A stretch of DNA of 64,000 bases from an uncultured Gemmiger sp. (lineage in GTDB: Bacteria; Bacillota; Clostridia; Oscillospirales; Ruminococcaceae), in contig CAKSUQ010000001.1 in the NCBI GenBank assembly GCA_934502625.1, forward strand, positions 124,001 through 188,000, read 5' to 3'. A program made the position numbers and the translations under genes. The stretch's first letter is position 1; the number at the start of each line of letters is the position of its first letter. This document shows, piece by piece, positions 1-13,089 of this stretch. The notes beneath the pieces are model-generated. The model saw nothing but the letters and a program-made list of their open reading frames with translations, did not search any database and was not told the DNA's origin.

Positions 1-99
1 AAGAGCGTGGCTATGCTGAATAAGTACAAGAACGAAGCCACCATGAAGGTCGCCACCGAGACCCCGTATCAGGATTCTTTGGACTTGCTGCATTACTAA
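1..99 (+). CDS. C-terminal end of an unidentified protein (partial)
   Basis: The reading frame is open from the window edge and stops with TAA at 97-99. Only 32 residues are visible, ending in ...SLDLLHY. The tail is hydrophilic and has no motif I recognise. It is probably a real gene because a strong intrinsic terminator follows 10 bases after the stop. I cannot assign a function. Confidence 0.55.
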   Translation, partial: KSVAMLNKYKNEATMKVATETPYQDSLDLLHY

Positions 100-109
100 T
101 AAGTAAATA

Positions 110-157
110 AACAGCCCCGCATGGAGATGCAAACTCCATGCGGGGCTGTTTTTTATT
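110..157 (+). terminator. Intrinsic terminator of the leftmost gene
   Basis: A long perfect GC-rich stem (arms around CAGCCCCGCATGGAG and its complement, loop about 6 bases) is followed by a run of T at about 150-155. It lies just after the stop codon at 99. Confidence 0.9.
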
Positions 158-168
158 GGATTTGCTTT

Positions 169-277
169 GTAGGGGCGAACGTTGCTCGCCCGAAAAACGC
201 GGTGGCAGTTGCCGTGCTGCCGGGTCGATGACGAGCATCGACCCCTACACGTAGGGGCGGATTCCATATCCGCCCGC
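169..277. repeat. Cluster of three palindromic intergenic repeats
   Basis: Three hairpin units lie at about 169-191, 221-247 and 251-277. Each has a GTAGGGG or CCCCTAC edge and self-complementary arms whose sequences differ (arms GGGCGA, GGGTCGATG and GGGCGGAT respectively). The same family recurs at about 12968, 26787, 36514, 37947, 38920 and 59860. The cluster sits downstream of both flanking genes, which converge here. Confidence 0.75.
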
Positions 278-288
278 CAACAACCGCC

Positions 289-774
289 TTATTTGTGGTA
301 TTTCATCCCTGCATTGATCGTGCTGGCGCGGTAGAGCTGTTCGGTCAGGACAAGGCGCGCCAGCTGGTGCGGCAGCGTGATGCGCCCCAAACTGATGCGC
401 GCCTGCGCCGCGCGCTTAACGCTGTCGTCCAGCCCGTGCGACGAGCCGATGACGAACGCCATATCCCCCGCACCGCTCATGGCGCGGTCAGCTATCATAG
501 CGGCCAAGTCTTCGCTGGACACCTGCTTACCCTCTACGCAGAGTGCGACGAGGTACGCGCCCTTGCGCACACTGCCCAGAATGGCCTCGCCCTCTTTTTG
601 CAGCGCCTTGGCGATCTGCTTGTCGCTGGCGTTTTTGTCAGCGATCTGTACCTCCGGAAGTTCGATGATGCGGAAGTTGCAGAAGCCGCCCAGCCGCTTC
701 TGGTACTCGGCCACGCCCTGCGCGAAGTAGGCGGCGTTCATCTTGCCAATGGCAATCAAATCAATGTTTTGCAT
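289..774 (-). CDS. rlmH: 23S rRNA (pseudouridine1915-N3)-methyltransferase RlmH
   Basis: RlmH is a small SPOUT-class methyltransferase that methylates pseudouridine 1915 in helix 69 of 23S rRNA on assembled 70S ribosomes, using S-adenosylmethionine. The protein has 161 residues, the usual length. It shows the knot-forming SAM-binding segment FVIGSSHGLDD, the HQLARLVLTEQLYRA stretch near the C-terminus and the conserved tail ending in YHK. The ATG is preceded by GGGGAAC. It follows the WalJ-like gene by 11 bases and is probably co-transcribed with it, a pairing common in Firmicutes. Confidence 0.96.
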   Translation of the reverse strand: MQNIDLIAIGKMNAAYFAQGVAEYQKRLGGFCNFRIIELPEVQIADKNASDKQIAKALQKEGEAILGSVRKGAYLVALCVEGKQVSSEDLAAMIADRAMSGAGDMAFVIGSSHGLDDSVKRAAQARISLGRITLPHQLARLVLTEQLYRASTINAGMKYHK

Positions 775-786
775 GGTGTTCCCCGC

Positions 787-1575
787 TCAAAATTCAATGT
801 AAGGGCTGACCTCGTTGCGCGCCTGTGCCTGAATCAGGACATCGCGCCCCGGCTGGATGCCCGCGCCCAGCAGCACGTTGTAAACGGTCGTCAGCGCCAG
901 CTCCGGCGAGTTGTTCGTCTGGCTCAGGTGGCAGAGGGCAAACTTTTTGCACCCCTCCTGAATGAGGTCGAGAATTTCCGCCGCGCAGGCTTTGTTGTCA
1001 AGGTGGCCGCGATCGCTGGAAATGCGGACTTTCAAATAATACGGATAGGGGCCGCCGTGCAGACTGAAGGCGTCGTAGTTTGCTTCCAGCGCGACGAGGT
1101 CGCAGCCCATCAGATTATCCTGCACGACGGGCGTCAGGTAGCCAAGGTCGGTCGCGAGTGCCATCGTGCGGTCGTCGGGCGTGCGGACGCGGTAGCCGCA
1201 GCAGGGCACGTCGTGGCTCGTCGGGAAGCTCGTCACCGTGAAGCCGCCGATCTCCAGCGTCTGCCCGTCGACAGGGGTCGCCTCGACCGCGGGCGGGATC
1301 GTGCTGCGGGACTCCAGCGTGTCGAGCGTGTCGGCACATCCGTAGATCGGCACGGGGTGCTTTTTCAGAAAGGTGTCCAACCCGGAAACGTGGTCGGAAT
1401 GCTCGTGGGTGATGAGGATACCGGCGCAGTCGCTGACCGCCAGACCGAGGGATTTCAGCGCGGTGAGGGTCGTGCGGCAGCTTTTGCCCATATCGATCAG
1501 CAGGTATTGCCCGCCGCTGAGGACAAGGGCGCAGTTGCCGGAGGAACCCGAATACAGGGTGGTGAAATATGCCAT
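787..1575 (-). CDS. walJ: MBL-fold metallohydrolase, WalJ/YycJ type
   Basis: The 262-residue protein has a metallo-beta-lactamase fold. The N-terminal SGSSGNC segment and the metal-binding HEHSDHVSG motif (about residues 56-64) mark the YycJ/WalJ (VicX) subgroup. Further metal ligands are likely in the SHDVPCCG and CHLSQTNNS segments. Family members are linked to 5'-3' exonuclease activity and to cell-wall/replication coordination in Firmicutes; the substrate here is inferred. No WalRK two-component genes are visible. AGGA lies 7 bases before the ATG. It starts an operon with rlmH. Confidence 0.88.
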   Translation of the reverse strand: MAYFTTLYSGSSGNCALVLSGGQYLLIDMGKSCRTTLTALKSLGLAVSDCAGILITHEHSDHVSGLDTFLKKHPVPIYGCADTLDTLESRSTIPPAVEATPVDGQTLEIGGFTVTSFPTSHDVPCCGYRVRTPDDRTMALATDLGYLTPVVQDNLMGCDLVALEANYDAFSLHGGPYPYYLKVRISSDRGHLDNKACAAEILDLIQEGCKKFALCHLSQTNNSPELALTTVYNVLLGAGIQPGRDVLIQAQARNEVSPYIEF

Positions 1576-1609
1576 TTGTCAGTCCTAACTCTTTCAAAAA
1601 ATCGGGTCA

Positions 1610-1642
1610 GAAAAATTGGGTCGCCGTTACAGCGACCCAATA
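1610..1642 (-). terminator. Terminator of murA
   Basis: On the minus strand a perfect 10-bp stem (ATTGGGTCGC and its complement, 7-base loop) is followed by TTTTTC, immediately after the murA stop codon. Confidence 0.88.
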
Positions 1643-1648
1643 TGGTTT

Positions 1649-2932
1649 TTACAATGCCCGGCTCACAGCGTTGGCCGGAATCTCGACGCGGCGGATGTCC
1701 GCCCCCAGCGCCTGCAGCTTCTCTACGATGTTCTCGTAGCCGCGCTCAATGTGGATCGTCTCGTCGACTTCGCTGACACCGTTGGCGGCAAGGGCGGCCA
1801 TAACCATGGCAGCACCGGCACGCAGATCAGTGGCACGCAGCGGTGCGGGATGCAGCTCCTTAACACCCTCGATGACGGCGACCTGCCCGTCTACCTGAAT
1901 GTTCGCGCCCATATGGATCAGCTCGTCCACATAGCGGAAACGGTTTTCCCAGATGCCCTCGGTCACGATGGACGTGCCGTTCGCCAGTGTCAGCAGCGCT
2001 GTCATCAGTGGCTGCATGTCAGTCGGGAAACCGGGATGCGGCATCGTCTTGAGCTTCAGCGGGTGCAGCGCCCCCTCGCGGGTGATGTGCAGCGCATCGT
2101 CAAATTCCTCGACCTCGCAGCCTGCCGCGCGCAGCTTGGCGGTGATGGGCTCCATGTGCTTTGGGATGACGTTGTGCAGCATGACGTCGCCCTTCGTGAT
2201 GGCGGCGGCCACCATGTAGCTGCCCGCCTCAATCTGGTCGGGGATGATGGAATAGTTGCAGCCGTGCATCGACTTGACACCGTGGATTTTGATAACATCG
2301 GTGCCCGCGCCGTGTACGTCCGCGCCCATCATATTCAGGAAGTTTGCAAGGTCAACGATGTGCGGCTCGCGCGCAACATTTTCCAGCACGGTCGTGCCCT
2401 CGGCCATGACGGCGGCCAGCATGGCGTTCATCGTTGCGCCAACGGACACCGTGTCAAAGAAGACATGCCCGCCGACGAGATGCTCGGCCTTGACATGGAT
2501 CTGGCCGTACTCGACCGAATCCTCTGCACCGAAGGCGGTGAAGGCCTTCAGGTGCTGGTCGATGGGGCGCGGCCCCAGATTGCAGCCGCCCGGCATGGCG
2601 ACCTGCCCGGCGCCGAAGCGCCCCAGCAGCGCGCCGAGGAAGTAGTAGCTGGCGCGCATCTGGCGGGACAGCTCGTTCGATACCTCGGTGCTGTCAAGGT
2701 GGGTCGTATCGATTTCATAGGTACTGCGGCTGACCATCCGGATATTGGCACCCAGCTCGCTTAAAATCTGCAGGGATGCCATGACGTCGCTGATGCAGGG
2801 CAGGTTCTCGATCAGGCATTTGCCGCCCGCAAGGATCGTTGCAGGCAATATTGCAACCGCGGCATTCTTCGCACCGCCGATGTTGACACTGCCAACCAGC
2901 GGTTTTCCTCCGCGAATAACATATTTTTCCAA
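1649..2932 (-). CDS. murA: UDP-N-acetylglucosamine 1-carboxyvinyltransferase
   Basis: MurA transfers enolpyruvate from PEP to UDP-GlcNAc, the first committed step of peptidoglycan synthesis in the cytoplasm. The protein has 427 residues, typical for the family, with the two-domain EPSP-synthase-like fold. Lys22 in GGAKNA and the fosfomycin-target cysteine Cys117 in PGGCNLGPRP are present. The motif around residue 370 (LRAGAAMVMAAL) is also conserved. It lies downstream of a cell-wall peptidase but has its own likely promoter at 3007-3035. Firmicutes often carry a second copy (murZ); this window cannot tell which paralogue this is. Confidence 0.96.
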   Translation of the reverse strand: MEKYVIRGGKPLVGSVNIGGAKNAAVAILPATILAGGKCLIENLPCISDVMASLQILSELGANIRMVSRSTYEIDTTHLDSTEVSNELSRQMRASYYFLGALLGRFGAGQVAMPGGCNLGPRPIDQHLKAFTAFGAEDSVEYGQIHVKAEHLVGGHVFFDTVSVGATMNAMLAAVMAEGTTVLENVAREPHIVDLANFLNMMGADVHGAGTDVIKIHGVKSMHGCNYSIIPDQIEAGSYMVAAAITKGDVMLHNVIPKHMEPITAKLRAAGCEVEEFDDALHITREGALHPLKLKTMPHPGFPTDMQPLMTALLTLANGTSIVTEGIWENRFRYVDELIHMGANIQVDGQVAVIEGVKELHPAPLRATDLRAGAAMVMAALAANGVSEVDETIHIERGYENIVEKLQALGADIRRVEIPANAVSRAL

Positions 2933-3006
2933 GTATACTCTCCTTTGTGCAGTCGCACATACGGCAGAACGAATCCTGCGGTGCGCTTCTATTACACATT
3001 TCCCTC

Positions 3007-3035
3007 ATTATACAACATTTTGCGCCGATTGAAAA
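3007..3035 (-). promoter_or_regulatory. Probable sigma-A promoter of murA
   Basis: The minus strand carries TATAAT (3007-3012) with TTTTCA 17 bases upstream. The -35 match is imperfect. It lies about 75 bases before the murA start. Confidence 0.55.
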
Positions 3036-3104
3036 GCCCTTCGCAATATATTTGTATAGATTTGTGTATTTTCTGTGAAGGAATGCAGAAAGTCTCGGTA
3101 CAAA

Positions 3105-4946
3105 TCACATACCGGCAAATAGTGTGTAAGCGCTGAACAGGCTGCCGTTGTAGGACATTTCAAAGTGGCAGTGGTTGCCGGTAGAGTTGCCGGTGGAGCC
3201 GACATAGCCGATGACCTGCCCCTGCGTGACAGCCTGCCCCTGCGTGACCGCGATCTCGGACATATGGCCGTACAGCGTTTTGTAGCCGTTGCCGTGGTCG
3301 ATCTCGACGTAGTTGCCGTAGGAGTAATGCCAGCCCGCTGCAATGATCTTGCCGGAATCGGAGGCGATGATCGGCGTGTGGTAGGCAGCGCAGATGTCCG
3401 CGCCGCGGTGGCCGTTGCCCATCCAGCGGCTGACGTACTTGTAGCCCGGCACAGGCCAGATGAACGAGCCGGAACCGACCTTGGCAACCATGCCGCTCTT
3501 GAGCTTCGTGCCGGTGACGGTGATCTCCGGCGTCGGCGCGGTCAGCACATTGTAGGCTACGGCCTGACGGTCGGTCACCTGCCCGTCGATGACAGTCGTC
3601 TCGTACGTGATTTCCTCCGAGCCCTCGGTGCCCTCCTGAATCGTCACGACCTTGCCGAAATCGTACTGATCGGACTCGGAATTCTGCGTCTCAAACGGGA
3701 TGGCGACGGTCTCAGTGTCGCGGCGGACGACCTTGACCTTGATCAGCTCGGCGGTCGACGCGCCGGTCGTGACGGCCGTACCGGCGGGAATTTCCTGATC
3801 CAGCGATTCAAACTCCGGGTTGATCTGTGCCAGCGAGTCAAAGCTGACGCCGGTGGCATCGACGATGCTCTGCACCGTGTCGCCCTCCTCGGTCGTGTAG
3901 GTGTGGATGCCGCCGCCCTCGTTCAGGGCGTTGATGACGTCCTCGTAGGAGCTGACAGATTCCTGCAGGTAGACGCCGTCCACAAGGCGGATGTTATGGG
4001 CGAACGCCGTGTAGACGTTGCTGTCCATCGCGTCCTCGAAGGGCGCCTTGATGTTTTCGAGGTACGACCGCAGGTGGTCACCCTCCGTCGTAACATACAG
4101 CAGCTGGTCGTCCACATAGACAGCGGTGCCGTTGATGATCTCGCCGCTGGCGGTTTGCAGGATAGCGTTGGCGATCTCGCTCTCAGTCATCGTCTGGTTG
4201 CCGATGGAAAGCGAATAGGTCGGGTAGATGTCCCACTGGGTGTCGGCGACGTCCGCGCCGGAGGCCTGCAGCATACGCTTGGCCGTCGTGATACGGGACT
4301 GCACGTCCTCGCGGGCGTTCTCAAAGACCTGCTCGCTGTCCACATAGCCGACGTTTTCGCCGTTGACCTGCACATTCAGCACAAAGCGCAGACCGAGGCC
4401 GCCGCGCACGATGACGACGAGCGCCGCCGCTGCCACAGCGGGCAAAACGTATGTAAGGGCGTTCCAGACCGTGATGGAATATTTTTTGATGCCGCTGGCG
4501 AGGTACTCGGCCTTGGCGGCGCGGACGCTGCCGGTACGATTTTCCTCCTCCATTTTATCTGGCAGCTGGTGGATGTGCCGGATGCCGGATAAGATGCGGG
4601 TGAAGGGGCTGGTTAAATCCTCCAGCAGTGTCACAATACCAATCAAAATCGGCCGCAGCACCAGCATGATGAGGTCAAGCACCGTGTTGCCGACGCCGCG
4701 CACGAATACGCCGAGGCCGCGCCCCAGCCGGACGAAGACGTACTCGACCCAGAAGCCGACCATGTACAGCATATCGCCGATCGCATTGCGGCGATTGAGG
4801 TCTTTCATATATTTTGCCGTCTTGCGGCGGTTTTCCTTGCGTTTCTTCTCCTGCGAGGAATGCGCGAACCGCATTTCCTCGGCTTGCGCCGGCGCATGGG
4901 CGAGGTTTTCGTTCTTCTGCGTCGGCTCCGTTTGGATGGGATTCAA
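3105..4946 (-). CDS. Membrane-anchored M23 peptidase with LysM and G5-like domains
   Basis: This 613-residue protein is probably a cell-wall endopeptidase or a regulator of one. In order it has a basic N-terminal cytosolic part, a hydrophobic stretch at about residues 70-115, a transmembrane segment near 165-180, an extracytoplasmic linker, a LysM-like segment (about 350-395, EEGDTVQSIV), a G5-like domain (about 400-480), and an M23 (LytM) zinc peptidase domain at the C-terminus. The peptidase shows the HRGADI and HCHFEMSYNG motifs and GHMSE, so the zinc ligands appear intact. The start is TTG with AAGGAG 10 bases upstream. It lies upstream of murA on the same strand. Confidence 0.85.
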   Translation of the reverse strand: MNPIQTEPTQKNENLAHAPAQAEEMRFAHSSQEKKRKENRRKTAKYMKDLNRRNAIGDMLYMVGFWVEYVFVRLGRGLGVFVRGVGNTVLDLIMLVLRPILIGIVTLLEDLTSPFTRILSGIRHIHQLPDKMEEENRTGSVRAAKAEYLASGIKKYSITVWNALTYVLPAVAAAALVVIVRGGLGLRFVLNVQVNGENVGYVDSEQVFENAREDVQSRITTAKRMLQASGADVADTQWDIYPTYSLSIGNQTMTESEIANAILQTASGEIINGTAVYVDDQLLYVTTEGDHLRSYLENIKAPFEDAMDSNVYTAFAHNIRLVDGVYLQESVSSYEDVINALNEGGGIHTYTTEEGDTVQSIVDATGVSFDSLAQINPEFESLDQEIPAGTAVTTGASTAELIKVKVVRRDTETVAIPFETQNSESDQYDFGKVVTIQEGTEGSEEITYETTVIDGQVTDRQAVAYNVLTAPTPEITVTGTKLKSGMVAKVGSGSFIWPVPGYKYVSRWMGNGHRGADICAAYHTPIIASDSGKIIAAGWHYSYGNYVEIDHGNGYKTLYGHMSEIAVTQGQAVTQGQVIGYVGSTGNSTGNHCHFEMSYNGSLFSAYTLFAGM

Positions 4947-4988
4947 AATACGGAAGCTCCTTTCCGTGTGAAAACAAAGTTGCAGACC

Positions 4989-5903
4989 TTACCCGTCACA
5001 GCGCAGGGCGGACAATGTCCAGCCGTCCAGCAGCCCTTCGGCCGCCGCGAGGGCGGCCATGTCGGCGGGCAGTGGGCTTTCGATGCGCAGCGATGCGCGG
5101 GTCAAGGGGTGGGCAAAGCAGACAACGCCGCAGTGCAGCGCGTGCCGCTGCAGTATAGCGTCCGAGCCGCCGTACAGGGTGTCCCCTGCCAGCGGATGCC
5201 CGATGTGCGCCATGTGCACCCGGATCTGATGTGTACGGCCGGTGCGCGGGCGGCAGGCCAGTAGGCTGTGGGACGCACCGACGGCCAGCACCGTATACTC
5301 GGTCAGGCTGTATTTGCCGTCCGGGCGCACACAGCGGCCGATGATGGAGTCCCCGCGCCGAGCGATGGGTGCTTCGACGCGGCCTTCCCCCAGCGGCAGC
5401 TGCCCCTGCACGACGGCAAGGTAGCATTTATGGGCGCTTTCCGCCAGCAGCGGCGCGGCAAATGCGTTCTGCGCGCAGAGCACCAGACCGCTCGTGTTTT
5501 TATCGATACGGTTGACGGGGCGGAAGACGCCGGTCGTTCCCTGCTGCTGCAGATGGTACAGCCAGCCGTTTGCCAGCGTACCGTCGGGGTAGTTCAGCGT
5601 GGGATGCACGGCGATACCGGCGGGCTTATCCAGCACGGCGGCAAATTCGTCCTCATAGGCGATGGTGAACGGAACGGGCTGCGGCGCGACGCTTGTGGGC
5701 GGGTCGGGCGGCAGTGCAAAATGGATGCACTGCCCGGCGTGTACCGGCTCGTTCGTGCGGATGGGCGTATCATCGGCAAAAAAGCCGTCTCCGTCATACT
5801 TGACAGACTTGATCAGCCCGGCTGTCACCCCCTGCTGACGCAGGAAGATGCCCAAGCGGCAGCCCTCGCTGTCCGGCGGCACGGGATACTGTAAAACGGT
5901 CAC
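4989..5903 (-). CDS. RluA-family pseudouridine synthase
   Basis: The 304-residue enzyme is of the RluA family, which isomerises uridine to pseudouridine in rRNA or tRNA. The catalytic motif is RIDKNTSGLVL, with the active aspartate in RID; the usual form is RLDxxTSG. Other family motifs are KPAGIAVHP, RTGRTHQIRVH and GHPLAGD. I chose the GTG start at 5903 because AAAGGAGC lies just upstream; a TTG six codons earlier would overlap that ribosome binding site. The target uridine cannot be read from sequence. A second, different RluA-type gene lies at 11987-12955. Confidence 0.88.
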   Translation of the reverse strand: MTVLQYPVPPDSEGCRLGIFLRQQGVTAGLIKSVKYDGDGFFADDTPIRTNEPVHAGQCIHFALPPDPPTSVAPQPVPFTIAYEDEFAAVLDKPAGIAVHPTLNYPDGTLANGWLYHLQQQGTTGVFRPVNRIDKNTSGLVLCAQNAFAAPLLAESAHKCYLAVVQGQLPLGEGRVEAPIARRGDSIIGRCVRPDGKYSLTEYTVLAVGASHSLLACRPRTGRTHQIRVHMAHIGHPLAGDTLYGGSDAILQRHALHCGVVCFAHPLTRASLRIESPLPADMAALAAAEGLLDGWTLSALRCDG

Positions 5904-5936
5904 GGTGCCGCTCCTTTCCAAAGCCTACATGTGGGT

Positions 5937-5965
5937 ATTATACCACAAATGCGGGGCTGATGCAA
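5937..5965 (-). promoter_or_regulatory. Sigma-A promoter of the first RluA-type gene
   Basis: Minus strand: TTGCAT, a 17-base spacer, then TATAAT at 5937-5942. It lies about 34 bases upstream of the GTG start. Confidence 0.8.
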
Positions 5966-6028
5966 ACCCAATGTTTGCCTGTTAAGCCTGCCAAATTTTT
6001 GCGCTGCCGCATTATAAAGTGTCTTTAC

Positions 6029-6066
6029 AAAAAGAACAACGGCTCTCCCGCAGGAAAGCCGTTGTG
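6029..6066 (-). terminator. Terminator of the uvrB-uvrA operon
   Basis: The minus strand forms the stem AACGGCT/AGCCGTT with extension, then GTTCTTTTTG, directly after the uvrA stop. Confidence 0.85.
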
Positions 6067-6068
6067 TG

Positions 6069-11020
<4,952 letters not shown>

Positions 11021-11038
11021 GGATTTTCCTTTCAGAGT

Positions 11039-11053
11039 ACAACAATTAGTTGT
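11039..11053. promoter_or_regulatory. Candidate damage-response operator at uvrB
   Basis: The palindrome ACAAC-AATTA-GTTGT has six-base perfect arms if the flanking T and A are counted. It begins 6 bases downstream of the uvrB -10 box. The same ACAAC-N5-GTTGT architecture occurs at 32683-32697, 8 bases after the -10 of the DinB-type polymerase gene. It is inferred to be a LexA-like repressor site; it does not match the GAAC-N4-GTTC box of Bacillus. Confidence 0.55.
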
Positions 11054-11059
11054 ATAATG

Positions 11060-11088
11060 ATTATAACACGACACTTTTTTAATGTAAA
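11060..11088 (-). promoter_or_regulatory. Sigma-A promoter of uvrB-uvrA
   Basis: Minus strand: TTTACA, 17-base spacer, TATAAT (11060-11065). The candidate operator lies immediately downstream. Confidence 0.85.
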
Positions 11089-11120
11089 GCCCCTTGGAAA
11101 TATTTTGTACGAAAACGCCA

Positions 11121-11155
11121 GAAAAATGCGCCCCGCCGCATTGGGCGAAGCGCAT
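11121..11155 (-). terminator. Terminator of radC
   Basis: The minus strand forms a 12-bp stem starting ATGCGC, with two G-U pairs and loop CAATGC, followed by TTTTTC. It lies 8 bases after the radC stop and within the upstream region of uvrB. Confidence 0.75.
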
Positions 11156-11162
11156 AGGGCGT

Positions 11163-11888
11163 TTATCGGCTCGCGGCTTGCAGGATGCCGCCACCCGCAC
11201 GGTACTCCGGCAGGCTGCCGCGGTTCAGCATCGAGCAGCCGTCCTCTCCCGCGATGATGATGTGATCCATGATCGTAAAGCCCAGTTGGCCGGTGACCTC
11301 CATGATGCGGTAGGTCGTCAAGCGGTCAGCCTCGGACGGGATGGCAAGGCCTGTGGGGTGGTTGTGCGCCAGAATACCGCAGGTGGAATTGGTGCGGGCG
11401 ATGGCGCGCAGCAGCTTGCGGGTGTCCACCGTCACGCGGTTGGGCACGCCCTCGGCGATGCGCAAGTCCTGCACGGGGCGGCAGGCATCGTCGAGCAGAA
11501 TCAAATAGAGCTGCTCGTTCTGCACACCGCGAAACAACGGCCGGACGTAATCAATGGCCGTCTCGGCCTTGTTTAAGGCAAGGCGCACCTTGCGCTTTTT
11601 CAGGTCGTAATAGCGGCTGAACGCCATGACCGTCGCAATCAGCCGGGCACTTTTGGGGCCGATGCCCTCGACCTGCATCAGCTCGTCGGGGTCGGCCTCC
11701 ATGACCTTGCAGAAATCGCCGAAATGCTGGATGAGCCGGTGGGCAAGCTCGTTCGTGTCCTGCCGCGGGATGGCAAGAAACAGCAGATATTCCAGCGCTT
11801 CGTGCTCGGCCAGACTTTCCAGCCCATCGCGCTCGACCCGTGCCTGCATCCGGGCGCGGTGGTTTTCGTGCATGTTTGCCTCCGCCAT
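11163..11888 (-). CDS. radC: RadC family JAB/MPN-domain protein
   Basis: RadC-family proteins carry an N-terminal helix-hairpin-helix and a C-terminal MPN/JAB domain. This 241-residue copy shows the HhH-like segment [15 protein letters not shown] (about residues 66-80) and the metal-binding JAB motif HNHPTG with downstream S-x-x-D (SEADR). Despite the name, a direct DNA-repair role is not established. AGGA lies 9 bases before the ATG. The promoter at 11924-11952 overlaps the divergent promoter of the next gene. Confidence 0.93.
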   Translation of the reverse strand: MAEANMHENHRARMQARVERDGLESLAEHEALEYLLFLAIPRQDTNELAHRLIQHFGDFCKVMEADPDELMQVEGIGPKSARLIATVMAFSRYYDLKKRKVRLALNKAETAIDYVRPLFRGVQNEQLYLILLDDACRPVQDLRIAEGVPNRVTVDTRKLLRAIARTNSTCGILAHNHPTGLAIPSEADRLTTYRIMEVTGQLGFTIMDHIIIAGEDGCSMLNRGSLPEYRAGGGILQAASR

Positions 11889-11904
11889 TTTTTCACATCC
11901 TGTC

Positions 11905-11933
11905 TTTACGTTTTGCTGCTTTTATTATATACT
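11905..11933 (+). promoter_or_regulatory. Promoter of the second RluA-type gene
   Basis: Plus strand: TTTACG, 17-base spacer, TATACT (11928-11933). Its -10 box shares bases with the -10 of the divergent radC promoter. Confidence 0.65.
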
Positions 11934-11952
11934 GTAGGAAGAAATTTGCCAA
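11924..11952 (-). promoter_or_regulatory. Sigma-A promoter of radC
   Basis: Minus strand: TTGGCA, 17-base spacer, TATAAT (11924-11929). Confidence 0.8.
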
Positions 11953-11986
11953 CTATTTTTGCTTATGAATTTACAAAGAGGAGCCC

Positions 11987-12955
11987 ATGAAAAGTTTTAC
12001 CGCAGGAACGAATGAAAACGGCGTGCGCCTGAGCCGTTTTGTCGAGGGCGTGACGAAGGACATGCCCCGCAGCATGATGTACAAGGCGTTCCGCAACAAG
12101 CGCATCAAGGTCAACGGCAAGCGCGCCGAGCCGGACACCCGGCTGAACACCGGCGACTTGATCGAGCTGTACATCAACGACGAGTTTTTCCCGGTGGGCA
12201 AGCCCGCCGACAAAACCGCGAAGCCTCCGCGCAGGCAGCCGCCCGTGACCGTGATATACGAGGATGAGAACTTTGCCGTGCTGTACAAGCCCGCGCACCT
12301 GCTCTGCCACAGCGACCGCACCGGCGACGCAAACTTGGTGGATGCCTTTGCTGCGTATCTGGAAGCAAAGGGCGAGTACGACCCCCACGCGGAAAAGCGG
12401 TTCGCCCCTGCGCTGTGCAACCGGCTTGACCGCGGCACTGAAGGACTGGTGCTGGCCGCGAAAAGCTATGCCGCGCTGCGCGACATGAACGCCATCATCC
12501 GTGACGACATGATGAAAAAAGAGTACCTGACGATCACGGTGGGCGCGCCGCCGCAGGGGCGATTCGTCGCATGGCTGCAGCACAGCGAAAAGGGCAACAA
12601 GGTGCACATTCACGCGCGGGAGAGCGAGGGCTACAAGCAGATCATCACCGAGGTGACGGTCATCCGGCAGGCAGGACCGTTCGCGCTCTGCCGCATCGGT
12701 CTTATCACGGGGCGCACGCACCAGATCCGCGCGCATCTGGCGTATCTCGGCCACCCGGTACTGGGCGACATCAAGTACGGCAACCGCAAGATGAACGAGC
12801 GCACCGGCCTGAAAACGCAGGCGCTCTGCGCCCAGCGGCTGACCTTTGGGCGCATTCCGGAGGAAAACACGCTGCACTATCTGTCCGGGCGGGTCATCAA
12901 ACTGAACGATCCGGAGATTGTCAAGACGTATGAGCGGCTGACCGAGGAAAAATAA
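11987..12955 (+). CDS. RluA-family pseudouridine synthase with S4-like N-terminus
   Basis: This 322-residue enzyme belongs to the RluC/RluD branch. An S4-like RNA-binding part comes first (residues 10-60, FRNKRIKVNG), then the catalytic domain with KPAHLLCHS, the catalytic NRLDRGTEGLVL segment (aspartate of RLD), RTHQIRAHLAYLGHP and LGDIKYG. It modifies uridines in RNA, probably 23S rRNA; the exact site is unknown. GAGGAG precedes the ATG closely. It is the only plus-strand gene in the first 24 kb apart from the partial gene at the left edge. Confidence 0.9.
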   Translation: MKSFTAGTNENGVRLSRFVEGVTKDMPRSMMYKAFRNKRIKVNGKRAEPDTRLNTGDLIELYINDEFFPVGKPADKTAKPPRRQPPVTVIYEDENFAVLYKPAHLLCHSDRTGDANLVDAFAAYLEAKGEYDPHAEKRFAPALCNRLDRGTEGLVLAAKSYAALRDMNAIIRDDMMKKEYLTITVGAPPQGRFVAWLQHSEKGNKVHIHARESEGYKQIITEVTVIRQAGPFALCRIGLITGRTHQIRAHLAYLGHPVLGDIKYGNRKMNERTGLKTQALCAQRLTFGRIPEENTLHYLSGRVIKLNDPEIVKTYERLTEEK

Positions 12956-12967
12956 GTGCTTCCGGGG

Positions 12968-13023
12968 CGGGCGCATATAGAATGCGCCCCTACACGCAGG
13001 GGTCAATGTTCGTCATCGACCCG
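12968..13023. repeat. Two palindromic intergenic repeats
   Basis: The units at about 12968-12993 (arms GGGCGCAT / ATGCGCCC, ending CCTAC) and 12996-13023 (arms GGGTC..ATG / CGTCATCGACCC) belong to the family also found at 169-277. They lie between the convergent ends of the pseudouridine synthase gene and the zinc-ribbon gene. Confidence 0.7.
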
Positions 13024-13042
13024 TAAATTGCATACAAATCAA

Positions 13043-13086
13043 ATAAAAATACCGGCTCATCCGATTGTCAGGGTGAGCCGGTATAT
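13043..13086. terminator. Bidirectional terminator between convergent genes
   Basis: The 11-bp stem ATACCGGCTCA/TGAGCCGGTAT has A/T runs on both sides, so it can end transcription from the plus-strand pseudouridine synthase and from the minus-strand ftsH cluster. Confidence 0.85.
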
Positions 13087-13089
13087 TTT

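Noticed and set aside
169..277. Repeats as a CRISPR array
   Set aside because: Units are few, palindromic, of varying arm sequence and without regular spacers. No cas genes are present.
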